Assembly: GCA_016647705.1 (NCBI GenBank)
Contig: CM028335.1
Span: 10,678,905-10,742,904, forward strand
Direction of reading: 5' to 3'
Source: Eucommia ulmoides
Taxonomy: Eukaryota > Streptophyta > Magnoliopsida > Garryales > Eucommiaceae
Length of the DNA stretch: 64,000 nucleotides
The notes under the pieces are model-generated. The model searched no databases. It saw only the letters and a list, made by a program, of their open reading frames with translations, and was not told the origin of the DNA. The position numbers and the translations under genes were made by a program. The stretch's first letter is position 1. Each line of letters begins with the position of its first letter. Below are positions 1 through 11,811 of this stretch, piece after piece.

Positions 1-136
1 TGGGATTCGAGATTAATCTCACATCGGGAGAGTAGGAATACTCATGGAAAATTCAAAAAAATATTAGCGCATGGAAAAAATAAGAGTGAACTCTCGGAGT
101 AACTGTATAACATGAAAGAAGGCATCATAAACTCAC

Positions 137-520
137 CAAGCCGCCGGTAGTAAACTTGAGAAGCAAACAGGCGACGGCGGAACCCAGCAACTGAGCGATC
201 CAGTAGAGAATTCCCCGTAGTAGGCTGATGTTGCCGCCGACAAAGGCGCCGAACGTGACGGCGGGGTTGACGTGGCCGCCGGATATGTTGGCTCCGACGG
301 AAACCGCCACGAAAAGAGCGAAAGCATGGGCTATGGCGGCGGCGACAAGGCCGGCCGGGGTGGTTGCTCCATTGTCCGTCAGCTTGTTGAAGGCCATACC
401 GGACCCTTCGCCGGCGAAAACAAAGATCAAAGTGGAAATAAATTCGGCCAACGCCGCCTTGAGCGCGTCCGGGTGGGTGGCCTCCGCCGGCCCACCTACG
501 GCGATCCTGTTGAACGGCAT
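137..520 (-). CDS. TIP1: TIP1-type tonoplast aquaporin, exon 1 (rest of gene outside window)
   Basis: This is the first coding exon of a tonoplast intrinsic protein, a vacuolar-membrane channel for water and small neutral solutes. Its 128 residues include the N-terminal [14 protein letters not shown] segment of the first membrane helix, the second helix with a His at residue 65 (the helix-2 selectivity-filter His typical of TIPs), and the first pore motif [12 protein letters not shown] with NPA at residues 85-87. The third helix follows ([19 protein letters not shown]). The match to the gamma-TIP (TIP1) group is very close by eye. After TTGGL, codon 128, a GTGAGT splice donor begins at 136/135, a phase-0 position like the intron known in many TIP1 genes. 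Full TIP1 proteins are about 250 residues, so the second NPA half lies to the left of base 1. The start Met at 518-520 fits the family N-terminus. No damage is seen in the exon. Confidence 0.93.
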
Positions 521-760
521 CGTCGGAACTTGCTAATCGACGGCGATATTTCTGATCAAAATTTAAGCTTAGGAGTACTCACTGGTCTCCACATCGCATG
601 CTTCTTATACCAAGTGGAAAGCCCATCGTTACCGGCTATAGCCAGTTCTTCGGTTTCGTATACTATTCTCCCTCTTCTTTTTGGAGGTAATTGCTGTTTA
701 GTTTTTGTCTGGGTGTACGTCAAGTCATTTTCATTTTTACTATTTTATAGGAAACTTAGG
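521..760 (-). promoter_or_regulatory. Likely 5' leader and core promoter of the TIP1 gene
   Basis: Upstream of the TIP1 start codon on the minus strand there are two TATA-like sequences: CTATAAAATA at 741-750 and GGTATAAG at about 606-613. The first would give a leader of roughly 190 nt, the second about 60 nt. Neither can be chosen from sequence alone. Beyond about 760 the DNA becomes AT-rich repeat. Confidence 0.4.
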
Positions 761-799
761 GCTAATTTTAATAACGACTTAATTTTTAGTTAATTTTTA

Positions 800-885
800 A
801 GTACTAAAAATTAAGTATTTAAATTTTAAATATTAAAAAATTAAGTACTTAAATTTTAAATACTGAAAAATTAAAAAGATTATTT
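800..885. repeat. AT-rich short tandem repeat
   Basis: Two imperfect copies of a roughly 30-bp AT-rich unit built on AAGTACTTAAATTTTAAATA lie side by side, followed by a degenerate third. The same AAGTACTT-rich wording recurs near 2640-2660 beside the right side of the Harbinger remnant, so these may be subterminal repeats of that element. A clean terminal inverted repeat could not be read on this side. Confidence 0.5.
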
Positions 886-1124
886 AATAAATTATGCTGA
901 AAATTTAAGTGCTAATTTTTTTTTTTTATTTGATAAGTGCAAAATTTGATTTGCTCAAAATTGTTTAATTTACATAATTGCCCATGAATCAAAATAATAC
1001 AAAAAAATAAAATAAATAAAAATAGAGAATAAAATAATAAAATAAAAATACCAATAATATACTAAAAAGTTCAAATAAATAAATTATCACAAGTCAACAA
1101 TAACATAGAATTCAACAAAAAAAA

Positions 1125-2467
1125 AATTAAATCCAGGAATTAAACAATTCAATTGCAATTCTCTCTCTCAAGTTAATCATATATGTTTGATCTGCTTGCT
1201 TGCTTCCCCTTCTAGTTTCAATTTCTGAAATAATTATTTCATCATCCGATGATTTATTTGCTTCATAACTTTTAGTAAATTGGTCGAAAAAAATTATCAG
1301 CCACAATTATTTTTCGTAGATAGTTATGAATAGTTACACAAGCAATAACAATATTTCTTTACACTCTAAATGTACATGATGGCATCAATTTCAAGATTGG
1401 AAAACGCATTTTTAAAACCCCAAAAGCTCGTTCAATTACATTCCGTAATTTGGCATGAGCATGGTTGAAAAGTTCTTCTTTCGTTCTAGGACCGTTGCTC
1501 CTAAAGTTAGACAACTAATATCGTACATTACGATAGGGCACCACAAATCCCCTTGTATGCGTATATGCAGTATCGCATAAATAATAGTTATCTGTATAAT
1601 TAATATGTAGAAATATTATTCAATTGCATAACTCATAAATATACTAAATTGTATTATACAATTAAATTAATATGAAAAATAATATAAAAAAAAAACTTGT
1701 CTGGCAAAGGAAATGAAAAATTGTTCGCTGGATCATTTATAATTTTTGACAACACTCTTGCGTCATGTGCAACACCTTCCCAACCAGCCCATAAAAATGT
1801 AAAAATCATATTGAAGTCACATATCGCAAGAACATTTTGATAACATTGTCCTCTCTCTCTCTTTCTTTAAATGGAACTTGCTTATCAGGAGGAATGAATA
1901 AGAATTCCATCAAGTACTCCTACAGCACCATTTAAAAAGAATTGGTTAATTCAAACAAAACATCAAAATCAACTACTAAACAAATAATTTAGATATTTTA
2001 CATGAAATATTTGCCTAAGGCGTTGATGGTGTTGATTTGAACTTTCATTGCTTGTTATCAGGATGATCATTTCTTTAGAAAAATATATCATTACATCTAA
2101 TACCTCATGAAAATTTTTATGTATAGTTTGAGTTGAATGGTTGAATATTCTCTTTACAGAACGAATTCTTGAATTGTGACTTAAAATTAAGAAAAATAAT
2201 GTCATTTTCCCTTTATCGGAAATGTAACGACTATCTTTTAACCATCCTTTGTTTTCGAAGTAGGTACACAACCTTTTGAATGAATCAATCTTCATCCTCA
2301 ACATTTTGAGACAATGAGAATCATTTCCGTTAACAATTTCTTCTACATATAATTTTCCACTAAGAGAGGAATCGGTATCGGGTCTTATTCTATTTCTTCT
2401 GATTTTTTTCATTAATAGAAGAACTGTAACTTTCTTCAAAACGATATTTGAATTCTTTATTTTCATT
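1125..2467 (-). pseudogene. PIF/Harbinger (HARBI1-like) transposase, degenerate
   Basis: On the minus strand, pieces of one HARBI1-type nuclease follow each other in family order. SGKLYVEEIVNGND, then GWLKDSRYIS and IFNHSTQTIHKNFHEVL, are at about 1970-2467. A GVLDG catalytic region with ICDFNMIFTFLWAGWEG and AHDARVL is at about 1730-1905. NYYLCDTAYTHTRGF and an HAHAKLRNVIERAFGVLK block are at about 1370-1600, and the C-terminal tail NLRERIAIELF is at about 1125-1180. Two AT-rich interruptions look like introns, one starting GTAAAATATC after the QIF block and one before NYYLCD. Stops and small indels occur around 1540, 1870 and 1360, so no continuous protein is possible. Intact proteins of the family are about 400 residues. 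They act in the nucleus as DDE transposases and usually need a partner Myb-like protein, which is not seen here. Confidence 0.88.
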
Positions 2468-5400
2468 CTATAACAAAAATAAAGTATTTTAATCACCGGC
2501 TAAAAATATTTCATTGAAATAAAAAGTCAAACATCACATATATATAAAATCTTAAAAAATAAAACACATAATGAGTCACATATTAAAACCACTAAGCGAA
2601 TACTCAAATACTTATAAATCTAAATACTTAATTTAATCAGTTTTAAGTACTTGAATTTTTTTATCAAACATGCCCTTTGTCCGTTTCTTTCCTCATCAAT
2701 TAGGATTCGATTTTTATGAGAACATTTTGAGAATTAAAATTTTAAATTTAATTCTGAATGTACCAAATCGATGTGAGAAAATGCGCATTTAAGATCGTCA
2801 TGTGAGATGATTAGTCGAGATGCGGGTAAGTAGATCCGGATACATCTTACCGTAAAATAAAAAAAAAATAAAAAAAATTATAGGAATTTTTTAACAGACT
2901 TTAATTAAGATGGCCCAATTATTTTTTTCCCAACAAAATCCCGTTAGTGTGATTGAGATGCCTTATTTATAAATGGGTATATGTATTTATTGAAATAATG
3001 GGTGTTTGGATTTTTGAGATTTTTATTGATTAATTTCTCATGCAATATATATAATGGGGTTTTGATTGATTAATTAATGGTAGTAGAGTAAAACTTATTC
3101 TAATTTATATTTATCTTCTTAAATTTTGAATTAATGTTTAAATTTAACAAATTTAGTAAAAAATAAATAAAATTAAAATGTGTGTGACACATTATATCAG
3201 TAATTTTGGAACACAAGTTCACAACTCAATCGTAATTCATTTTGAATTATCTACATACGCATTAATTTCTCTCGAAAAATACTATATAAATTCATTCAAT
3301 ATTTTGAAAAAAAAAACAAAAAATATATTAAGATTCAACATCCAAATCTCTTACTCTTTTAGAAAAAAAAAAAATACTTATTTGACATAAAATTTTAATA
3401 TTTTAAAATTAAAAATTGATCTCATTTTTATTCATTTTTAATAATCTATATATACTTTTGCATGTTTCAATGAGTGAAGAAATAAAATTTTTAATCAATT
3501 TTAACATGAGAAGTTTGTATCAAAATTATATTTTTTACTCCCAAAAACATTAAAACCGTACATCGATTATTAAAATGGATAAAGAGATGAGTTCAATTTC
3601 GCTTTTTAAATTTTTTATGTAAAATAAATATTATTTCTTGAAAGAGATAAGCAATTTGGGAATTAAATATTATTGATTTTATTAATTTTTTAATTTCAAT
3701 TATCTTGGATGAATTTATGCATATATAAATTTTTCAGAATTTGGTTGAATAGTCAATTTATCTTTCAAAATTAAGAATTTAATATATATCAAAACTCTTT
3801 AATTATTTTGTCAATTCCATTATATTTAAAAAAAAAAAAAACACTTTTGCAGTTCAATTCAAAGTGCAAAAGTGGTTATTTTTTACAAAATATAAAAACA
3901 AATAAAAAAAATATGAGTGTAAGAAAATAAATTACAATTATCTTTTATTTTATTTATTTTATCTACTTTTTCATTTTCTCCATTTTTTATTGACAGCGTA
4001 ATATTTTTATTTTTATTTTAAGGTAAAGTGTTTCTGGCCCAACTTACACGTAACTCAATTAATCACATCTTAGAGCGATCTTAAAGACGTACTCCCCTAA
4101 CTAATAACCGTTAAATTAACATTTTTTTTACCATTTTATCCTTATAACTTTATATTTTAATATCGATATTTTTTTAAGAATTAAAAATTTGACACAAATA
4201 ATAATCTTCTTGACAAATATTTTATTATAAATATTTTAGTTAAAGACGCAAGTGAAACTTGTAGAATAAGAAAGAACGAACATGCAATAATCATGTTAAT
4301 AAATAAATAACATATCACATAATTGCAATATATTTTAAGAATTTATTAAATTTTTAAAAAAATAATGTTTGAGACTTGAGAGCCTGCAAATTGTAATAAA
4401 ATTCTTGTTTATTACTACATGTAGTCGTCACTGTTCATACAGCAAAGCAAAGAGCAGATAAGGGGCTAGATGACTGACACGTGGACGAATGGATAAGGGA
4501 CAAGCAAAGTGGTCATGCAATAGTCGCTTTTTTGTCTGTCATGTTTGGTGTCTAGAAAGATCGAATCACTTCGTATATTTTACGTTTTTGTCACTTTTAT
4601 CATAATTGTCTTTAATTTTTTTTATGCTAAAAAATACGGTCCGAATTATTCATTTAAGATTAAATTTAAAATTTAATTCTTAAAATACATTTTAAAAAAA
4701 TTGAATCTTAATTAATAAAAAATAAAAAATCTCTATTTGTCAACGTTGAGTTATTATATATATATATATACACTATCAATAATATTTTCTCTCTTTTTTT
4801 TTTTTTTTAATTTTTTTTCTTTTAATGATTTCAAATTAATTACATTATTGAACTATTAAAATAATGTATTTAAAAAAAAAATGTTGAATGAATATTTGAA
4901 AAATAATATTGACCGTTGTTAGGCTAGGTGATATCAATCGAAATTTAAATTAAAAATAATAAGACATCATTTCTCACCAAAGAAAAGCATTTAGAAGCCG
5001 GAATTTATGGATAAAGGATAATTATATTGATAAGAATGAGGCTTTTTTGTCAACAAATAAATTAATAATATGTCATTTCATGGATGACGTGGCTGAAATT
5101 AAGAATTTGAGCTATTCTTTTGGTATATTCGCCACCGAAAATTATTAATCATATCTGACAAAATAAAATTAGTTATCTTCATAGAAGGATGTGATGGATA
5201 ATTTTTTATTTTTTTTATTTTATACTTAGTTATTATATTAAAATTTAATTTTTGATGTGTTTAGGGTGCGTTTGGTCAGGCAGAAAATTAAAAAACAAAA
5301 GAAATAGAAAATGAAAAAAAAAAAAAAAAAAACCTTGTTTGTTTGGATAGAAAATGAGAAAAAAAAATAAAGGGTGAAAAAAATACAATTTTCGGAGGCA

Positions 5401-5942
5401 ATATTTTTCTACACAAAATTAGGAAGAAATAAAATGAGTGATAATGAGTAAAATTACAATTATATGATAATATAATTTTTAATTTATTTTTATAATATAC
5501 AAAGGTAAAATAATAAATTATATTAAAGTGAATTATTTTTTATTTATTTTTTTAAGAAAAATATTTTTTTTTAAAATATAAAAATATTATCCTTTTATTT
5601 TTTTTTCTCGTTTTCCATTATTTTCCTTTACATGTCTTGGTGCACGACTTTGTCATATTAAATTTATATATTTTATTATTGAACCAATAATTTTCGTGCT
5701 GAAAGTGATATATTAAATTTTTATTTTTATTTTTATTTTTATTTTTATTTTGAAAATTTACCTATTAATATATTTGAATTTTATTATTTATTATGAAATA
5801 TTATATTTGAAGTGCAAAAAGATGTTGTGAAGTGTAGATAGCATTTTGCTTAATTAATGAGATGGAGAACAATTTAATCCATCACTATCGGGGTGAAGTG
5901 CCTAGAAAAATAATCCCCGTGGAGTCATATGAATGGAGTTAG
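2468..5942. other. AT-rich intergenic stretch without a recognisable gene
   Basis: No coding segment could be recognised on either strand. The stretch holds homopolymer A/T runs and a short (TA)n tract at about 4755-4772. An isolated G-box/ABRE-like core (GACACGTGG, 4476-4484) sits in a locally less AT-rich patch at 4410-4560. At 5267 a MITE-like start (GGGTGCGTTTGGT) is followed by purine-rich sequence to about 5640. The GC-rich word at 2640-2685 (GGGCATGTTTGATAA on the minus strand) resembles an end of a Harbinger element and may close the remnant at 1125-2467. Confidence 0.55.
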
Positions 5943-6290
5943 TTACCTAATAATTATATATTTTTTATAAAAAAATACTAAAAGCACCCACGTTTAAAGA
6001 TATTTACCAAACTAATATTACCTGAGCTTAGGAACCCCAGGTTCGCAAAAACCCGGGGTTCCCAACCCTGGATACAATTTTATTTTATTTTTCGTTTTTC
6101 TGAGCAAAACCCGGGGTTCACAACCCCGGGTTTTTCCCTTAAAAAACAAGTTTTTATAAAATGAATTTTTAGCATTTTCGATAACTTTGAGTTAATTAAC
6201 GATAGTCTATCAGTATTTTAAATAAACTCATTTTTTTTGTGCATAAATTGCATCCTAAACACTGCATAATACTTTTTACAACACTAAAAA

Positions 6291-6760
6291 CGGACAAATG
6301 AATAATTTTTAAAAAATCGCCAAAGTTGGTCAGATGAGTTGTTTCGATGACGGCATAATTTTTTTCGATAATTTGGAGTGAACAAAAGATGATCTGTCCG
6401 TAACAGAAATGAACCCAATTTTTTTTTTATACAAACTATATTCATAATACTACATAATAAAATCTAGAACGCTAAGAACGGATTAATGAATAATTTTTAA
6501 ATAATCGTCAAAGTTGGTCGGATGAGTTATTTCGATGACGATACAGTTTTTTTTTGGAAACTTTGAGATAATAAAGATGGTATATCCGTAACAGAAATGA
6601 ACTTTTTTTTTTTTTTTTTGTATACAAATTACGTTCATAACACTAAATAATAAAATCAAGAACACCAAAAATGGATCAGTAAATAATTTTTAAATAATCG
6701 CCAAACTTAGTTGGATGAGTTGTATACATGACATAATTTTGTATACAAACTATGTCATGT
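6291..6760 (+). repeat. Tandem ~188-bp repeats, left arm
   Basis: Three successive units start with ACGGACAAATGAAT (6290), ACGGATTAATGAAT (6478) and a diverged ATGGATCAGTAAAT (6671). Each is followed by AATAATTTTTAA and a GATGAGTT word, and the first two by a long T run. The spacing is 188 then about 193 bp. The third unit is the most diverged and contains a short inverted repeat, GTATACATGACATAA. Confidence 0.7.
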
Positions 6761-7419
6761 CTTCTCCTGGTCCTCAGGTCATTTTTTTTCTTCAGTATTA
6801 GGTCAATTTTTTTTTTTTTTTTTTTTTTTAATTTCAAATCATGGGCTGCAAAATTCCAAAAAAATCAGTGTAGTTCACTCCTTTTATCATATGTGTCCAA
6901 TTTTTGTACTGTAATTTCTATCACTATTCTTCATTTTTTCAGGGGAAAAATGGACATATCTTGTGGTCCAGCTTGATAATTGAACCATCTCTATTATTTT
7001 GAAACATCTATTTTATTTTAGGCCTTAAATTCCAAAACATTTTATTACTCTTCATTACTCTTCAAAGTTTGAATATGCATAACTTTGTGCTCGGTGGTCC
7101 GTTAGGAGCGAATTGCTTTTTGATTTTGGGTATTTTTTTGAGATCTAGGCGTGACAAATGCCGTATGTGGTTTGGTCGACTATTTTTTCAAATAAAGCCC
7201 ATTTTCACCTTCAATTTTGGATTTGAAATGTTGGATGACTAAATTTGAAATCTTTATCGCGAGCGTGCGTCTTGTCCTGTTAGTAAAATTGAAATCTTCA
7301 AAAGCCAGAGTGATGATTCGGATCAAACCCAACTTTTAAATTAGCATTAACAGGCAAACTGATTATTTAAGAGATTTTTGTTGGTTATTTATTTCTTAAA
7401 TATTATGCTTTATTCAATC

Positions 7420-7870
7420 AATTTTTGATGATTATTTAAAAACTATTCACTAATCCGTTTTTGGTGTTCTCGATTTTATTATTTAATGTTATGAACGTAA
7501 TTTGTATACAAAAAAAAAAAAATTAGGTTCATTTTTGTTAAGGACATGTCATATTTTATTATTTCAAAGTTTTCAAAAAAACTGTATCGTCATCGAAACA
7601 ACTCATCCAACCAACTTTGACGAGTATTTAAAAATTATTCATTAATCCGTTTTTAGCGTTCTAATTTTATTATATAGTGTTATGAACATAGTTTGTATAC
7701 TAAAAAATTGGGTTCATTTTTGTTACGGATAGGTCATCTTTTGTTAACTCCAAATTGCCAAAAAAATTACACCGTCATCGAAACAGCTCATCGGGCCAAC
7801 TTTGACGATTTTTTTTAAAATCATTCACTTGTCCGTTTTTAGTGTTGTAAAAATTATTATGGAGTGTTTA
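7420..7870 (-). repeat. Tandem ~188-bp repeats, right arm
   Basis: Reverse-complement counterparts of the three units of the left arm, with the GATGAGTTGTTTCGATGACG word readable near 7580-7600 and a variant near 7780. Spacing is again about 190 bp. Agreement with the left arm is high but not perfect, so the element is not very recent. Confidence 0.65.
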
Positions 7871-8123
7871 GAATGCAATTTATGCACACAAAAAATGAGT
7901 TTATTTAAAATACCGATAGACCCTCGCTAATTAACTCAAAGTTACCGAAAACGCTAAACATTTGTTTTATAATTTTTTTTTGTTTTGTTTTTGTACCTGG
8001 GGTTGGGAACCCCAGGTTTTTGGGAACACGGGGTTCCCAACCCCGGGTAAGATTAGTTTGGTAAATATCTCTAAACGTGTGCGTTTTCAAATTTTTTTTT
8101 TTAAAAGTATAATTATTAGGTAA

Positions 8124-10290
8124 TTGACGCTATAAGGATGATCCATATTAGTTTATTTTTTGCAGCGCTAGAGTAGGTAAGGTGACGCTTGGATTAATTA
8201 ATTTTTTTAAAAAAAAAATTGAAAAAAAAATTGTTTTTATTATATTTTTTGATTTTTATGATTAAAACAAATAAAATCTTACTTGCATGTTATTACATAC
8301 CAAAAAAAATGCTCTTTATTAATAATAGTCAGTTTTATAAAATTGGAATTTAATCATTAAAATTTATAAATGCTAAAAATATTAAGATTTCGTTTGGTAA
8401 CATAATTCAACACTTAAAATTAAATGTAGTACTTATCAAATTAAATTAAATGTGTTTGATAATAAAATAAAATAATTACTTGAAATAACAAACTTTATTA
8501 AAAAATATCCAAAATTAAAAGTGACATGTGATTTTTTTTTAATCATTTTTCACTTAAAATAATCAAACATCAATCAACCACATCCATCATTTAACACCAA
8601 TACGGTAGAATTTTGGAAAAAAATAAATACAAATAATTTTAAATAGAGAAAGTACTAAATTAATAAAAAAAAAAAAAAAATAGGGAGAAACAATTATAGA
8701 GAAATAATATTTTAAAAAAACGGTAAAAATTATTTTAGGGATAACAATTTGTATAAAGATAATTTATTTAAATTTAAAAATATTTAAAAAATAAATACTT
8801 AATATATTCACCACCTAATAAATTTAGTACTTAATATTTTAGAACTTAATTTTCACTGTTAAAAATGTTTTTCTTGAATATTTCTAGTCTCAAAAAATTA
8901 TCTCTATACAGATTCTAATCTCTAAAATCATATTTGTAATTTTATTTTTCAAAAACATTCTTTCCACTCTCCACAATTGTTTATGACTTTTTCCCAATAA
9001 TTTAATAGTAATAATATTTGATGGTAGTTACAATAGATAAATCTTTAATTATTTATCTAATAACTACTAAAACAATAAGTAACTCACACATCAAATAAAT
9101 TTTTTATGTTTCTTAATTTTAAGTAGTTATTTAATTTTATTTGATGAATATTTAATACATTTAATTTTACACCAAAGTGGTCCAAAAGTCTTTTGTAAAA
9201 CTAAACTAAGACTGCATACAATAGATTTAAATAGTTTGACCTTTCCCCAAAACTCGTACATAGCGGAAGGTTTATAGTACTACTAGACTACCATTTTTAT
9301 TATTAGTTCCCATAGATAATTGCCTATTTTCTTCATAAAACATAATTTTTTTTCAAAAGAAGCTCTACCTATTTATTTTTCTAAAACATTTAAAAAAAAT
9401 TATCTTTATATTTTTTTTTAAAAAAACTATATAAAAGACAACATAATAGACAAACTCCTGTCAATATGCTGTCTAGGAAGAGTCAATATACATAATTTTA
9501 TCACTAAATATATAGATTATTTTCAAAATTTGAACTCGATAACATACATTTACATTCACAGTAGAACAATTTTACCGTTCTACCTAAAATTCACCCTAAA
9601 AAAGTAATAATAATAATAATAAATCACAAAATTAAAGCAACTTTAAGGCACCCTATTTTAGCACATGATCAATAATAATGAGTGGTGGGCACGCATGAAC
9701 AATCATGCATGTTATGTACCCGAACAGGCTGGCCATTTGATTGGCTTGACCCAGCAGGCTAATAATTGACTGCTCAATCTCCACTGTTTATCCATTTCTA
9801 GTAATTTTAGATAATTAGTTTAAAATTTTTAATTTTCATAGCAACTTCAAACTAGTAGCGTGTGTGTGTCACGTTTGGCTAATGTTCTTGTCCAAGGGAG
9901 GAGCTAGCACGTGCCGAGGGTCAGCACATGTCTCCTCAAGTTTTAGAAAACGATAAAAAAAAAAAAAAAAAAAATTAGTATTTTTTAATCTGATTATTTA
10001 TGAGGTTTTAAGTAACAGACGAATACATCAATATTTTCTTTCGGTGAGAAAATAAATGTTATATATTTATTTGAAAAAAATTCAATTAGAGGTGAATAAA
10101 AATTACCACTTAAAGTACACATTTAAAATTATTGATTGATGCACTGTGTGAGTTATTCCTCATTACTTAGTTAAGAATATTAAAAAATTATTTACTCCAT
10201 CCGTCCGCCACGCTGTGTCGGACTTGGACTTGTGGCCTTGGTTCTTGGAAAATGTTTGACTTGGCTTTACTATATTTTTAGAGACAAGTT
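8124..10290. other. AT-rich stretch with MITE-like fragments, no gene
   Basis: No coding sequence is visible. At 8391-8860 the wording TTTCGTTTGGTAAC, then CACTTAAAATTAAATG and later AGTACTTAATATTTTAG, resembles a degraded PIF/Harbinger-type MITE. At 9885-9960 the words AGGAGCTAGCACGTGCC and GGGTCAGCACATGTC resemble a terminal phrase found in several plant DNA transposons. At 10195 CTCCATCCGTCCGCCAC looks like the start of another small element. None of these could be paired with a second end. Confidence 0.4.
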
Positions 10291-10301
10291 AATTCGAAAA
10301 T

Positions 10302-10560
10302 CAGATTAACAAATCCAAATAAAACCCAATCCTTGTGATTGTTAGATTCGTAACTGCAGAGAGTTACACGATCTAATGTTTGTTCATATGTGTAATTAAT
10401 GGAAGTTACAAAATTAACTGATGTGAGTTACAAGATCTTTTCAAATAAAAGAAATTAGTTGTGAGCTTTGTGCGAATTATTTTACACAATTAAATTTGAT
10501 GAAAATAGAAAAAGCAATGTTGAGTTAAAAATCAATTAATGTACAAAGAAGCAGACCTAA

Positions 10561-10621
<61 letters not shown>

Positions 10622-11368
10622 GTAAGTTTGTTGTCCGAATCAACTTATACATATCTTGACTAATTATCTTTCTGGGTGATTATAAAGGCGCATTCCTCCA
10701 CATCGGCCTAGTGTATTCACGATTAATGAAGATTTAATTCTTGAAGTGTTCCCAAAGGAAAGTCGAATCTTGGTTGACAAAGAAAGAAAACACCTTCTCT
10801 TGCTAAACGGACTAACACAATATTCAAATAATAACAAAAATATTGTATGGATCGAACACTAGTCCACACCGTGTGAAAAAATAAAAGAGAGTAACCAACC
10901 ATGAGGCTCTTTCTTTGACAACTGCAAGGCAAGATTCGACTTTCCTTTGGGAACACTTCAAGAATTAAATCTTCATTAATCGTGAATACACTAGGCCGAT
11001 GTGGAGGAATGCGCCTTTATAATCACCCAGAAAAATAATTAGTCAAGATATGTATAAGTTGATTCGGACAACAAACTTACCCTTATATATATATATATAT
11101 ATATGTTTTAGGTCTGCTTCTTTGTACATTAATTGATTTTTAACTCAACATTGCTTTTTCTATTTTCATCAAATTTAATTGTGTAAAATAATTCGCACAA
11201 AGCTCACAACTAATTTCTTTTATTTGAAAAGATCTTGTAACTCACATCAGTTAATTTTGTAACTTCCATTAATTACACATCTGAATAAACATCAGATCGT
11301 GTAACTCTCTGCAGTTATGAATCTAACAATCACAAGGATTGGACTTTATTTGGATTTGTTAATCTGAG
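10302..11368. repeat. Large foldback palindrome (arms ~470 and ~440 bp, ~155-bp loop)
   Basis: The segment 10302-10773 is repeated in reverse complement at about 10929-11368 with few differences. Outer words TCAGATTAACAAATCC and GTTACACGATC, and inner words TTCCCAAAGGAAAGTCGAAT, are all present in both arms in mirror order. The main difference is an (AT)n run, about 54 bp in the left arm (10564-10618) and about 22 bp in the right arm (11082-11104). The loop (10774-10928) has no recognisable gene. It could be a foldback transposon, two inverted copies of one repeat, or a hairpin locus giving siRNAs. No coding function is proposed. Confidence 0.8.
10564..10618. repeat. (AT)n microsatellite
   Basis: About 27 uninterrupted AT dinucleotides within the left arm of the palindrome. 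The counterpart in the right arm is much shorter, so the tract has expanded or contracted since the arms formed. Confidence 0.95.
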
Positions 11369-11378
11369 AACGAACTCC

Positions 11379-11811
11379 ACATTATAACTACTGAAAAATA
11401 GGGTGGTAATCTCTCTCTATATAATAAAAGGGAAGGGCCGAAAGGGTATATTTTTGAAAGATATTTTGAAAACATGCTTTCAATGGATATTTTCGAAGTT
11501 TAAACGAGATAGTGTAAAGATTGCAAATGTTATATTTCATATTGACTAAATGCAAAAATGAAAAAGTGAAACAATTGCCTGCTAAATATTAACTTACAAT
11601 TTTTTTTTTCTAAAAATTAGGGTAATTTTTTAAAGGTAGCGTGTGTATATATATATATATAAGAATCGAAGAAAGTTCACAATTGTTCTCCTCAATTCTC
11701 AAATTGAATAAATTACAAATTTTAGGTTCAAAGTTTGAGTGTACTACATTTTATTTTGCTCCCTAATCTTTTAATATTTGTGTATTGCTAGTGAAGATCG
11801 TATTTTTAGGC
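11379..11811. other. Unassigned sequence between the palindrome and retrotransposon element 1
   Basis: No gene is seen. The words TCTCTCTATATAATAAAAGG at 11410-11429 resemble the 5' end of some plant Helitrons, but no CTRR-type 3' end with hairpin was found. A short (TA)n tract is at about 11646-11661. Element 1's 5' LTR appears truncated where this segment meets it. Confidence 0.35.

Larger units (their letters stand above)
5943..8123. mobile_element. MULE-like non-autonomous element with long inverted arms and terminal GC hairpins
   Basis: The sequence from TTACCTAATAATTATA at 5943 reads again in reverse complement ending at 8123. The two arms (about 5943-6760 and 7370-8123) match over most of their length. 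Inside each arm's end sit GC-rich hairpins built on ACCTGGGGTT and ACCCGGGGTT (6031-6140 and 7995-8050). Then come three tandem copies of a roughly 188-bp unit (left copies start near 6291, 6479 and 6672) that share the words GCCAAAGTTGG, GATGAGTTGTTTCGATGACG and CCGTAACA. Long inverted ends with subterminal tandem repeats are typical of Mutator-like elements. The 600-bp centre has no recognisable gene. No convincing 9-11-bp target duplication could be read, so the exact ends are approximate. Confidence 0.65.

Noticed and set aside
272..793. Open frame of 173 codons on the plus strand opposite TIP1
   Set aside because: It is the complement of a conserved aquaporin exon, ends in AT-rich filler and resembles no protein.
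4476..4484. G-box (GACACGTGG) as promoter of a nearby gene
   Set aside because: No gene was recognised within several kb on either strand, so no target can be assigned.
5934..8132. Target-site duplication for the smaller MULE-like element
   Set aside because: Flanks (ATGGAGTAG and TTGACGCTA) do not match; the ends may be slightly misplaced or the duplication lost.
11410..11430. Helitron 5' end (TCTCTCTATATAATAAAAGG)
   Set aside because: No matching CTRR end with a terminal hairpin and no A/T target junction were found.
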